This document shows positions 52,587 to 62,033 of a stretch of DNA of 64,000 bases, piece after piece. The stretch is from assembly GCF_030345095.1 (NCBI RefSeq), contig NZ_CP128360.1:2232001-2296000 (forward strand). Direction: 5' to 3'. The first letter of the stretch is position 1, and each line of letters opens with the position of its first letter. The notes beneath the pieces are model-generated. The model ran no database searches. It was not told where the DNA came from and was given only the letters and a program-made list of their open reading frames with translations. The position numbers and the translations under genes are program-made. Origin of the DNA: Solwaraspora sp. WMMA2056. GTDB taxonomy: Bacteria; Actinomycetota; Actinomycetes; Mycobacteriales; Micromonosporaceae.

Positions 52587-55154
52587 ATGGTGTCCACTAT
52601 TCGAGCTTCCGGAAGAATTAAAAGATATAAGTCTCCAATATTGATGCTCGTTGCTTCTGTGGTTGCTACTGGCTTGATGTTCTGCCTATGGGCTAGTCGT
52701 ATCAAATCCGACCTGAATAGAAGTGGTGAGGACCGGGCGGTACCTTTGGTGGTCGACACCTTGCTGATTTCTGGAACGGCTATCTTGCTGGCGCTGATAG
52801 CGGTAACCGTTCAGGGTTTCAGGTACCGCTGGTTGGTGGCGAAGCCTGGGCCGGTGAGAGTCAGGATTACTGAGGATGCAGAGGTCGATGGCCTCACCGC
52901 TGAAAGCTTGAGGGATCGATTCGTTCATAAGCTGGTAACGGCGAAACTTTACCATGCTAACGCGCTTCCGGGCAGCGGTAGCTCTGATCCAGTGCTCGAG
53001 GCGCTTGCTGAAGTCGCGCCGGCGACTAAATTTGCAGTTTTTGCGCGCCTAGCCCATGCGTGTTATCCGCAGTTCGCCCACACCGCAACGGTCGCCGTTC
53101 GCCGAGAGGCGGCGGACGGCTTCCTGGTAACCCTTAACCTTGAGGTGCGTCATGGACTTATGAAGGCTGTTAGTTCTGCACCCGAGAACTTCATCTGCGA
53201 TGACTGGCGGGTTGGCGTAGAAGATGCTGCCATAGCTGCGATGGTGAAAGTTCTTCCAGATATAGCGACTTCACAGAGAAGAATGGATCCCGAGCGTCAG
53301 ATTTGGCCAGACTGGCTAAGGGGTGACGAGTATGTTCCTGCAATCATAGCATACCTGCGAGGGAAGGATTTGATGAACGATAGGCGATACGATGAGGCGC
53401 TTGGAAAGTTCTATTACGCTTTGCAGTTCGATTCGAAGAACCTATATATTCGTCTCGATGTGGCCGCGACGCTTCTGAAGCTTGGTCTTTGGATTGATGC
53501 CCTAGTTGTATACAACGACGTCGCCTTGATTGCGAAGGACCTGCTCGCCAATCTCGGCAAGAAACAATACGATCTTGGAATCAGCAGACAATTTGAGGAG
53601 CGCACATACAATCTAGTACTTGCAATTGCCGAGTATCGTCGACTGATCCTGCTTAGCTCTGGCTCTATATTGGCTGAGCAGTGGGCAAAATCTGGCAATC
53701 TTAATACGGTTCTAGGTAAGGAGATTCCAGTATGTGGTCGCGGAATTGAGAGGGCCCGTTTGTCTGAGCGCTTGCTGCCCGACCTCTATATGCTCTCGGG
53801 TATCGACGTAACAAGCTATACCGGCCAGATCTCCCATATCGAGGTGGAGCGGCTTTCGTATTGTGCCGCTCTGAAGCAAGTCGACGCTCTGCTCTCAATT
53901 TTCAAAAATTGTGATCAGGGCTCGGGAAAGTCGACTGTTTTCACGGAGTGTCTGGGACTGAGCAAAATTAGTTTCGCGCTGATTCGCCAAAGTACCCGAT
54001 GTCGAGAAGCTGTGGCTGTTGGCATTTCTCCTGAGGCTGTTCAAATGGTTGCAGAAGCGGGTAGGAGTGTTGCGGTCGAGCTTGCAGAATTGCGGGGAAG
54101 AACAAAAGAGGATCATCCGCAAATCTGGATTGAATCCTACAACGCAGCCTGCTTTTTTTCGATCCACCTTTCACTTTTGGAGGGCATTCAGCTCTCGGCC
54201 TCCGACAAAGAAAGGCATCGACGCTACTTCGTGGATCAATCAATTTGGTGGCTGAAGCGTGCTGCTGGGCAGATCGATAAGTCGTCTTTGCGCAACTATA
54301 GGTCTTGGTTCAGGTATGAAGACCCGGACCTTATGACACTCCGTAGCACCAAGGAATTTAGGGATTTCGCCGATCGGTACTTGCCGGAGCGGCGTCCTCG
54401 GGTTGCTATCCCAGTTCAGGTGCAGAAGTTCGAGAACGTCTATCAAACTGCTTCTATGGTTCGGCAGCTTGCTCTCATGTCGGAGTGTTTTTGGAAAAAG
54501 GAGGGACCTGCTGTCGCCTCTGCATCCGATCGCGTTGCGATCTGGGATAGGGAGCGGGATCTTTGGCTAGATCTCAGACGATTGTGTCGGGATCATCGAC
54601 ATTGGCAGACTAGGCTTCGTCTTACGGACAAGCTAAGCTGTTGGGCGAGTGACGTATCGTCCAATCCGCCAGATGGCCGCCGTCCAGGGTTCGCCGACCT
54701 ACTTGTGGAGTTTGCAGAAGATAGTAGTTCCTGGCTTGCTGGCGCAAGTGAGGAAGATGTGAACGCATGGGTCGATAAAAAGGTCGATTACGTGGATGCC
54801 CTGTTTCGTTCCTGTGGGGCTGGAATTGAGAAGATTGATAAAATTAACAATGATTTGCATGCTATGCTTCTGCGGCTAAATCGATCGGGGCGTTGCGTTC
54901 GTGAGCGTTGGTGGCATGATCTGGTTCGAGCGAGAATTGCGTTATGGGGCGAGGTTGCAACTGCATTCACGATCGAATTCAATTTGAGGCTTCGGGGTTT
55001 GTCGGAAGACGATCTTAAGGAGCTTGTGGATGCCAAGCTTGGATCAGTTTGGACTGAGGTGAGTCGGTCGAAATATCTTGCTCTGCGGCTTCGTGTTACT
55101 CCGGGTGCTATTGCCTGGCGGCGAGGCCGAGGAGTTCGGTGGCGCGGGTGGTGA
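52587..55154 (+). CDS. Low-G+C two-helix membrane protein with TPR-like repeats, unknown function
   Basis: Not recognised. The frame from ATG 52587 (GAGGGGAA upstream) gives 855 residues. Two membrane helices lie at about 17-37 and 55-76, followed by a long cytoplasmic-type part. A TPR-like unit is visible at about 250-315 (LMNDRRYDEALGKFYYALQF, LDVAATLLKLGLWIDALVVY). The rest is mostly helical, with many Trp and Cys. Base composition and codon use (many A/T third positions, A/T-rich runs) differ sharply from all neighbours, so the gene was acquired. The last 16-18 codons read into G+C-rich DNA that is antisense to an XRE-regulator remnant, so the natural C-terminus has probably been lost. 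Placement beside a defence-like pair suggests an island gene. Confidence 0.75.
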   Translation: MVSTIRASGRIKRYKSPILMLVASVVATGLMFCLWASRIKSDLNRSGEDRAVPLVVDTLLISGTAILLALIAVTVQGFRYRWLVAKPGPVRVRITEDAEVDGLTAESLRDRFVHKLVTAKLYHANALPGSGSSDPVLEALAEVAPATKFAVFARLAHACYPQFAHTATVAVRREAADGFLVTLNLEVRHGLMKAVSSAPENFICDDWRVGVEDAAIAAMVKVLPDIATSQRRMDPERQIWPDWLRGDEYVPAIIAYLRGKDLMNDRRYDEALGKFYYALQFDSKNLYIRLDVAATLLKLGLWIDALVVYNDVALIAKDLLANLGKKQYDLGISRQFEERTYNLVLAIAEYRRLILLSSGSILAEQWAKSGNLNTVLGKEIPVCGRGIERARLSERLLPDLYMLSGIDVTSYTGQISHIEVERLSYCAALKQVDALLSIFKNCDQGSGKSTVFTECLGLSKISFALIRQSTRCREAVAVGISPEAVQMVAEAGRSVAVELAELRGRTKEDHPQIWIESYNAACFFSIHLSLLEGIQLSASDKERHRRYFVDQSIWWLKRAAGQIDKSSLRNYRSWFRYEDPDLMTLRSTKEFRDFADRYLPERRPRVAIPVQVQKFENVYQTASMVRQLALMSECFWKKEGPAVASASDRVAIWDRERDLWLDLRRLCRDHRHWQTRLRLTDKLSCWASDVSSNPPDGRRPGFADLLVEFAEDSSSWLAGASEEDVNAWVDKKVDYVDALFRSCGAGIEKIDKINNDLHAMLLRLNRSGRCVRERWWHDLVRARIALWGEVATAFTIEFNLRLRGLSEDDLKELVDAKLGSVWTEVSRSKYLALRLRVTPGAIAWRRGRGVRWRGW

Positions 55155-55651
55155 AGTGGCGTACCTCGGGGAGGGTGGCGTACGGCTTCAGGCGGTGTTG
55201 CAGGTCTCGGACGGTCCCGATTGTGCGGGAAGAGTTGACGGTGGCGGCCAGTTCGACGACGTGGGTGGCGCGGGTGGCGGCGGCTTCGACGTCTGCGCGG
55301 TCGAGGTCGGCGGTGGCCAGGGCGGCGTGGCTGAGAGCGGCGCGGCGGGCGCGGCCCTGCTGGCGTGCGGCTTCGGCGGATGCGGTGGCGAAGCGTTCGG
55401 TGTCGTCGGGCTGTCGGAGGTCGCGGAAGCAGTGGGCGGCTTCGCCGTACAGGTATGGGGTGTCGATGAATCTGGCCCAGACGGGTTCGTCGTCGTGGTC
55501 GACCTGGGCGAAGGTGTGTTCGGCCTTGGCTACGGCAGCGGCCGGCGCGGGCGAGCATCAGTGCTTCGCGGGGTTGGCCGAGCAGGTGGGCGTAGAGTGC
55601 CCGCTGGGTGTCCGCCTTGTGCATACCTGCCTGTCTGCAGGATGACGTCAA
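55108..55651 (-). pseudogene. C-terminal fragment of an XRE-family regulator, frameshifted
   Basis: Reading leftward, the strand encodes MHKADTQRALYAHLLGQP and then, after a frameshift at about 55536-55550, AAVAKAEHTFAQVDHDDEPV, DTPYLYGEAAHCFRDL, ARRAALSHAALATADLDRAD and VRDLQHRLKPYATLPEVRHF, ending TELLGLAARQ and a stop at 55108-55110. This is the TPR-like C-terminus seen in many actinomycete XRE regulators. The DNA-binding N-terminus is missing, and the 3' end abuts the low-G+C gene on the other strand. It is a dead remnant beside an insertion point. Confidence 0.8.
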
Positions 55652-55699
55652 TCAGTCGATTGTCTTACTTAATGTGCATCTGCCAGCGGTGTCCGTTGT

Positions 55700-55711
55700 A
55701 GAGTTAACTCT
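55700..55711. promoter_or_regulatory. Perfect palindrome AGAGTTAACTCT upstream of the RHS gene
   Basis: A 12-bp perfect palindrome 85 bp before the RHS start, in the A+T-rich 145-bp gap after the XRE remnant. It is a possible operator for the toxin gene; no binder is known. Confidence 0.45.
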
Positions 55712-55796
55712 TGGTGGCGGGTCTTGTTGTCTCCGTTAGCAACCCTTAGGGTCTGCTTGCCATCGATGTCACGGTGGCGGCAACGGGGGAGGCACT

Positions 55797-58700
55797 GTGG
55801 ACTCGGTCAGCGCTGGCTTCAATCGAAGTGGTCGGCTGGTTGTTCGTCTCGGGTTGGTCGGCGGGCGGCTCGCTAGATGGGTTACGTACCTTCTGACCGC
55901 GATCCTCGTGGTGACGCTGGCTGACTGGGCGGTCAGGAAGTCGGCGGTGGCCGCTCCCGCTGGTGAGGAACAGACCGTTGACGAGCCGGCCGGTGAGCTG
56001 GAGCGGCCGGACGAAGCGGCGGCCTTGGTGACGGCGCGAATGACCGGCAAGCGGGTGAGGATTACCGGGTTGACGTCGGAGACGTCGGAGTTCTGGGCGT
56101 TGCCTGATGGTCAGGTCGAGGTGGAGGCACACCTGGGGCCGGTGCGGTTGCCTGACGGCGAGGGCGGATGGCGGCCGGTTGACTTCACTCTGGCGCCGCA
56201 GCCGGACGGCTCGGTGGCGGCGCGCGCACACCCCAACGATCTCCGGCTGTCGGGTGCCGCCGACGACGGCGAGCACGACCTGCTCTCGCTTGGACTCGGT
56301 GAGGACCGCCTCGCGTTGGGCTGGTCCGGCCGCCTGCCGGCTCCAGTGGTGTCGGGGACGCGGGCGACGTACCAGGAGGTGCGTCCTGGTGTCGATCTGG
56401 TGGTGGAATCGACCCGGACCGGCTTCCAACAGTTCCTCATCGTGAAGAACCGGGGCGCGGTGGAGCAGGTCGGCGAGGTGCCCTTGACGCTGCGGGGTAC
56501 GGGTCTGGCGGTGGCTGAGGACGGTCTTGGCGGGTGGGAGGTCTTGGGTGACGATGGCGACCGGGTCGGCGTGGTGCCAGCGCCGGTGATGTGGGACGCC
56601 CAGGTGCATGAGCAGTCCGGCGAGCAGGTACGTAAGGCTCCGGTCGACGTACGGGTGAGTACCCGTCGCGGTGGCGACACGGAGTTTGAGCTGACGCCGT
56701 CGATGGAGTGGCTGTCCGACCCGGGGACGGTGTTCCCGGTGACGATCGATCCGTCGGTGACGCTGAATCCCAACTATGACGCGTTCGTGCAGAACGGCTA
56801 CACGACAGACCAGTCGACGGTAAACGAACTCAAGCTGGGGACGTACGACGGCGGTACCAACAAGGCGCGATCGTTCCTCAGCTTCCGCAACCTGGCCTGG
56901 TTGCAGGGCAAGCAGGTGCAGTCGGCCAACCTCTACCTGTGGAACTATCACTCGTGGTCGTGTGAGGCACGCCAGTGGCAGGCATGGTCGACCAGCTATG
57001 TCGACTACACGGCACGGTGGACGAACCAGCCGACATGGATCAAGGTCGTTGGGACGTCGTCGCAGACCAAGGGCTACAACAGCTCCTGCGGTGACGGCTG
57101 GGTGAGCGTACCGGTGACGACCGCGTTCGCCGATCTCGCGGCATTTACCACGCAGACGACAGTCAACATCGGGCTGCAGGCGACGTCGGAGACGGACAAC
57201 CTGAGTTGGAAGCGGTTTCACTCGGTCGAGAACACCAAAGATCCGTACGTGACGTTGGTGTACCAGGTTCCGCCGACGGTGACGGCGAGGGCGACGGTCC
57301 CGTCCGTCCCGTGTCACACGTCGACGTCGGGCGCGCCCTATATCAACACGAAGACGCCACAGCTACGGGCACAGGTCACCGACACCGAGGGTTCGCAGGT
57401 GACGACACGGTTCGAGTGGTGGGTGCCGGCGACCTCGGCACCGATCGGCGCAACCACCGTCGGCCCTGGCGCGTCCGGTTCGTGGTTGGCGACGGTGGTG
57501 CCGTCGGGCGCGTTCGCTGAGGGCAATCCGTACTCGTGGCGGGCGCGCGGCTCGGACAGCACGTCAAACGGACCGTGGACGTCGTGGTGCTACTTCTACA
57601 TCGACACCGTCGCCCCGTCGGCGATGCCGACGGTGTCGTCGACGACGTACCCGTCGGGACAGTGGGCCGGTGGTGTCGGTACGGCCGGGGCTTTCACGTT
57701 CGGTGCGTCGGGGGTCGCGGACGTGGCGGCCTACGAGTACGGGTTGAACGCCAACCCGCCGAACCAGTCGGTGAACGCGGCCAGCCTCGGCGGCGGTGCG
57801 TCGGTGTCGATCACGCCGACGCAGGACGGCCCACAGACGCTGTACGTGCGCTCACGAGACCGGGCAGGGAACCAGTCGGCGATCCGCAGCTACACCTTCA
57901 ACGTGGGCAGCGGCGCCGTGACCGGGCCGAAGGCTGGTGACATCGCAGCGGCCAAGACGGCGATCACCGGTGTCGGCCAGACGGCGGCGACCGGCGTGAC
58001 GTACCAGTGGCGGCGCGCGGACACCGACACCTGGGTCAACATCCCGACCGGGCATGTGTCCCTCGCGGCGGGCGGTGCCGTGACGTCATGGCCGGTGGCG
58101 ACGACCGGTGGAGGGGCGTTCCCGAAGCTCAACTGGGACGTGGAGGCGACCCTCGCCGCCGTGGACGCGCAGTCGATCGCCCGCAACGGCCCGCTGCAGC
58201 TACGTGGGGTGTTCGTCGGCGGCACGGGCGGCACGTCGAGCGCGGTGACGTTCACCTTTGACCGGGACCAGGCGACCGCGGCTTCCTTCAGCATCGGACC
58301 GGGTTCGGTCAACCTGATCACCGGCAACTACAGCCTGTCGGACACGGACGTGTCGGTGGGCTCGTATGGCACAGATCTGACGGTGACTCGGTCGTACAAC
58401 TCGCGCCGGGCGACGGCGACCGATTCGGCGAACATGTTCGGACCGGGCTGGGTGTCGGGTGTCCTCGTCGAGGAGTCGGAGTCGCCTTACACGTCGCTGA
58501 CGGTGTACGGCTCGTTGGTGCAGGTGGGCCTGCCCGAAGGTGACACGCTCGGCTTCACCAAGCGGACCGCGACCGACTTCGACTCGGAGCCGGGAATGGA
58601 GTTCCTACGGCTGACGTACGCGTCGGGGCCGGATTCGTACAGCCTGACCGACGAGGACGGCAACCTGGTGACGTTCACCCGGGTCTCGGGCAGCGCGGCC

Positions 58701-61700
58701 GGGAAGTACTTCCCGACGGCGGTGACGGTGCCGGGGTCGAGCCAGACCACGACGATCAGCTGGGAGCGTGTGACGATCGGCGGTACGGAGATCGTCCGGC
58801 CGACCAGGATGCTTGCGCCGGTCGCCGACGGGGTGGCCTGCACGACGCTGATCCGGGGCTGCCGGGCGTTGACGTTCACCTACGCCACATCGACGACCGC
58901 TACCGGGACCACCGAGGCGGGGTGGGGCGACTACCTCGGACGGGTACGGCAAGTGTCGTTCACCGCGTGGGACCCGGACCTGTCGACCCCGGCGATGCGC
59001 ACGATCGCGGTCGCCGGCTACGCCTACGACAACGCCGGACGGCTGCGGGCGGTCTGGGATCCCCGCCTCGACTACGTCGACGGCACGACGACGCACCACC
59101 TGTGGGAGACGTACTCGTACAACCTCGATGGGGTGCTGGCGTCGGTGCAGCCTACCGCGGAGGAGCCGTGGCAGCTGACCTATACGACACTGCCGGGCGA
59201 CCCAGGTCTGGGCCGGCTGCACCAGGTGTCCCGGTCGGCGCTGTCGGCCGGTACGGCGACCACCACCGTCGTCTACAAGGTACCGACCTCCGGCACGGGC
59301 GCGCCGTACGACCTGTCGTTCTCGCAGACGGTGCGGTGGGGCCAGGTCGAAGCGCCGACCGACGCGACGGCGGTGTTCCCGGCCAGCGAGGTGCCGTCGG
59401 GTAGCCCGTCGACCGGGGTGCTGCCGTCGTCGTACGAGCGGGCGACCGTCACCTACATGGACGCCAACGCCCGCGAGACCAACGTCGCGGTGCCGGGCGG
59501 CGGGATCAGCGCCACCTGGTTCGACCAGTGGGGCAACACCACCCGTACGTTGAGTGCGGGTAACCGCCAGCGGGCACTTGACGCCAGCGGCTCGGACGAC
59601 TCGGCGGCGGAGACCGCGCTCGCGTTCGCGCGTTCGACTTTGAACATCTATTCCGACGACGGGCAGCGGCTGATCAGCACCTTGGAGCCGGAGCACGATG
59701 TGATGCTGCCGGACGGCACGGTGGTGCGCGGGCGTCAGCACACCCGCAACACCTATGACCAGGGTGCGCCGACCACCGGCGGGCCGTACAACCTGGTCAC
59801 CACGGCCGAGGTGATGGTCCGCTGGTGGAACACCGCCGGGGTGGCCACCGATTCCGACATCCGCACCACGACGACGGCGTACGACTGGGGGTTGCGGCAG
59901 CCGACGGTGGCGACCGTCGACCCAGCCGGCCTGGCCCTCGCTACCCGCACCACGTACGACCCGATCACCGGTCTCGAAGTGACTACGACCGCCCCAGCGG
60001 GAGGCACGTCGACCACGACACCATCGACCCGGCGGACGGTGTACTACCGGGCCACCAGCGGCTCCGGGCACAGCGAGTGTGATCTGCGGCCGGAGTGGGC
60101 GAACCTGCCGTGCCGGATCGAGCCCGGCGGGCAGGCCGGATCCGGGCCGGAGCTGCCGGTCACGGTCACTACGTACGACATGTTCAACCAGCCGCGTACG
60201 GTGGTGGAGAAGACCAGCGCCGGCACCCTGCGCACCACGACCACCAGCTACGACGTCGCTGGTCGGATGCACGAGGTGGCGGTCAGCACCGCGCCCGGGC
60301 TGGGTGCGGCGGTGCCGGTCACCCGCAACGTGTACGAGGCTGCCACCGGTCGGCACCTGCGGACCCAGTCGATCGTGGGTGGGACTGTCACGGCCGAGGT
60401 GATCCGTACCTTCGACATGTTGGGCCGGCAGACGTCGTACACCGACTCGGACGGCAACGTGTCGACCACGACGTACGACCTGTTGGGGCGGACGGCGACG
60501 AGTTCGGATGGTAAGGCGACCCGGACCTACACCTACGATGGCGGCACCGAGCGGCGTGGTTTGCTGACGTCGGTCGACGACACGCAGGCCGGGGTGTTCA
60601 CCGGCGGCTACGATGTCGAGGGCAATCTGACGTCGGAGACGTGGCCGTCGGGGATTACGGTCGCCCATGAGTATGACGAGACCGGGACGAGTGTCGGTAT
60701 CACCTATGTCCGGCCGGGTTGTGGTGCTTCGGATTGCACTCTCTACAGTGGGTCGGTGGCGGAGTCGGTGCATGGTCAGTGGCGGCAGCACGCGTCGACC
60801 CTGGCCGAGCAGACCTACACCTACGACGCGTCGGGTCGGTTGACGACGGTCGAGGACACTATCGGCGGCCAGTGCACGACCCGCAGCTACGCCTTCTCGG
60901 CCAGCAGCAACCGCACGAGCCTGGTCGAGTACGCCCCCGCTGGTGACGGTGCCTGCCAGACCGGCACCGCCGCCTCCACCGTCACCCGCTCCTACGACGC
61001 GGCCGACCGGATCACCACCGCTGGTACGGTCTATGACGCGCTCGGGCGTACGACGACGGTGCCGGCGGCGGACACCGCCACCCCGACGGCTGGTGACGCC
61101 ACGCTCGGCTACCACGTCACCGACCTCGTCGACACGATCACCCAGGCAGGTCGGACGGTCGACTACGCCTTGGATGTCACCGGCGAACGCATTCGGTCGT
61201 TCACCGACGATGCTGACGGCACGCCGGTGACGACGGTGCATCACTACGACGACGACGGCGACAACCCGGCCTGGACGCAGGAGAACGTCGACACCTGGAC
61301 CCGGATCGTGTCTGGCGTCTCCGGCATGGGCGGCATCTGGAGCAGTGACAACGGGCAGGTGACGTGGCGCCTGGCCAACCTGCACGGCGACCTGGTCGCC
61401 ACCATCCTCCCCGACGACGCCGGGCTGTCGGCGACCACGGATGCCAGCGAGTACGGGACTCCTCGCAACCCTGACGCGATAGGCGGTGAACGGTACGGCT
61501 GGCTGGGCGCGAAGCAACGCGCCAGCGACCCCGCCACCGGGCTGATCCTGATGGGGGTGCGTCTCTACAACACGACCACCGGACGCTTCCTCACCGTCGA
61601 CCCTGTGTACGGCGGCAGTTGCAACGCCTACGAGTACACTTGCGCCGACCCGCTCAACAAGGAAGACCTCGACGGCAAATGGGTCAGCCTGGTGATACGC

Positions 61701-62030
61701 GGAGCGGCAGCAGCCTGCAAACTCGGTCGGAATTGGTGCAAACGGGCAGCGGTGTGGACTGGCAAACAGGCCTGGCGTGGTGCGAAGTGGGCTGGTCGGA
61801 AAGCCTGGAGTAGGGCCAAGAGATCCTGGACCGGGACGCGCAACTTCATTCGGAACACGTCGATCCGCTGCCACCGATTCCCCAACGTCGGTGGGTTCGG
61901 CTGCGATCTGCGGTACAAGGGAACGAGGAAATTTGGTGTGCACTATCATCGCGTGAAGGGTAAGTATCGGCCGCACTATCACCGGCGTCCGGGAATTGGT
62001 AAGCACCGTCCGTGGGAAGGTGGATGGTAG
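55797..62030 (+). CDS. Secreted RHS/YD-repeat polymorphic toxin (WapA-like)
   Basis: 2077 residues from GTG 55797 (GGGGGAGG upstream). An N-terminal export segment (ARWVTYLLTAILVVTLADWA) is followed by a prefix domain, a DNRLRE-type domain (about 320-490: DAFVQNGYTT, ARSFLSFRNL, VSVPVTTAFADL), Ig/Fn3-like modules and about 1100 residues of RHS/YD repeats (TYDLLGRTATSSDG, YTYDASGRLTTVED). The RHS core ends RYGWLGAKQRASDPATGLIL, NTTTGRFLTVDP and DPLNKEDLDGK at about residue 1961. The remaining 116 residues are a basic toxin tip with WCKR, two HYHR motifs and a KHRPWEGGW end. The tip's activity is unknown; a metal- or His-dependent nuclease is a guess. An immunity gene follows after 3 bp. Confidence 0.9.
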   Translation: MDSVSAGFNRSGRLVVRLGLVGGRLARWVTYLLTAILVVTLADWAVRKSAVAAPAGEEQTVDEPAGELERPDEAAALVTARMTGKRVRITGLTSETSEFWALPDGQVEVEAHLGPVRLPDGEGGWRPVDFTLAPQPDGSVAARAHPNDLRLSGAADDGEHDLLSLGLGEDRLALGWSGRLPAPVVSGTRATYQEVRPGVDLVVESTRTGFQQFLIVKNRGAVEQVGEVPLTLRGTGLAVAEDGLGGWEVLGDDGDRVGVVPAPVMWDAQVHEQSGEQVRKAPVDVRVSTRRGGDTEFELTPSMEWLSDPGTVFPVTIDPSVTLNPNYDAFVQNGYTTDQSTVNELKLGTYDGGTNKARSFLSFRNLAWLQGKQVQSANLYLWNYHSWSCEARQWQAWSTSYVDYTARWTNQPTWIKVVGTSSQTKGYNSSCGDGWVSVPVTTAFADLAAFTTQTTVNIGLQATSETDNLSWKRFHSVENTKDPYVTLVYQVPPTVTARATVPSVPCHTSTSGAPYINTKTPQLRAQVTDTEGSQVTTRFEWWVPATSAPIGATTVGPGASGSWLATVVPSGAFAEGNPYSWRARGSDSTSNGPWTSWCYFYIDTVAPSAMPTVSSTTYPSGQWAGGVGTAGAFTFGASGVADVAAYEYGLNANPPNQSVNAASLGGGASVSITPTQDGPQTLYVRSRDRAGNQSAIRSYTFNVGSGAVTGPKAGDIAAAKTAITGVGQTAATGVTYQWRRADTDTWVNIPTGHVSLAAGGAVTSWPVATTGGGAFPKLNWDVEATLAAVDAQSIARNGPLQLRGVFVGGTGGTSSAVTFTFDRDQATAASFSIGPGSVNLITGNYSLSDTDVSVGSYGTDLTVTRSYNSRRATATDSANMFGPGWVSGVLVEESESPYTSLTVYGSLVQVGLPEGDTLGFTKRTATDFDSEPGMEFLRLTYASGPDSYSLTDEDGNLVTFTRVSGSAAGKYFPTAVTVPGSSQTTTISWERVTIGGTEIVRPTRMLAPVADGVACTTLIRGCRALTFTYATSTTATGTTEAGWGDYLGRVRQVSFTAWDPDLSTPAMRTIAVAGYAYDNAGRLRAVWDPRLDYVDGTTTHHLWETYSYNLDGVLASVQPTAEEPWQLTYTTLPGDPGLGRLHQVSRSALSAGTATTTVVYKVPTSGTGAPYDLSFSQTVRWGQVEAPTDATAVFPASEVPSGSPSTGVLPSSYERATVTYMDANARETNVAVPGGGISATWFDQWGNTTRTLSAGNRQRALDASGSDDSAAETALAFARSTLNIYSDDGQRLISTLEPEHDVMLPDGTVVRGRQHTRNTYDQGAPTTGGPYNLVTTAEVMVRWWNTAGVATDSDIRTTTTAYDWGLRQPTVATVDPAGLALATRTTYDPITGLEVTTTAPAGGTSTTTPSTRRTVYYRATSGSGHSECDLRPEWANLPCRIEPGGQAGSGPELPVTVTTYDMFNQPRTVVEKTSAGTLRTTTTSYDVAGRMHEVAVSTAPGLGAAVPVTRNVYEAATGRHLRTQSIVGGTVTAEVIRTFDMLGRQTSYTDSDGNVSTTTYDLLGRTATSSDGKATRTYTYDGGTERRGLLTSVDDTQAGVFTGGYDVEGNLTSETWPSGITVAHEYDETGTSVGITYVRPGCGASDCTLYSGSVAESVHGQWRQHASTLAEQTYTYDASGRLTTVEDTIGGQCTTRSYAFSASSNRTSLVEYAPAGDGACQTGTAASTVTRSYDAADRITTAGTVYDALGRTTTVPAADTATPTAGDATLGYHVTDLVDTITQAGRTVDYALDVTGERIRSFTDDADGTPVTTVHHYDDDGDNPAWTQENVDTWTRIVSGVSGMGGIWSSDNGQVTWRLANLHGDLVATILPDDAGLSATTDASEYGTPRNPDAIGGERYGWLGAKQRASDPATGLILMGVRLYNTTTGRFLTVDPVYGGSCNAYEYTCADPLNKEDLDGKWVSLVIRGAAAACKLGRNWCKRAAVWTGKQAWRGAKWAGRKAWSRAKRSWTGTRNFIRNTSIRCHRFPNVGGFGCDLRYKGTRKFGVHYHRVKGKYRPHYHRRPGIGKHRPWEGGW
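60419..61679 (+). repeat. RHS core repeat, copy A (inside the full toxin gene)
   Basis: 1261 bp that recur at 62489-63749 with a constant offset of 2070 and no visible indel. Most differences are single silent bases. From 60861 to 61267 I see no difference from copy B. The repeat ends exactly at GACGGCAAA (…DLDGK), where the toxin tips diverge. Confidence 0.93.
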
Positions 62031-62033
62031 ATA

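Noticed and set aside
55797-62030. Regular repeats in the RHS gene considered as a CRISPR array
   Set aside because: They are degenerate protein-coding YD repeats without conserved spacers.
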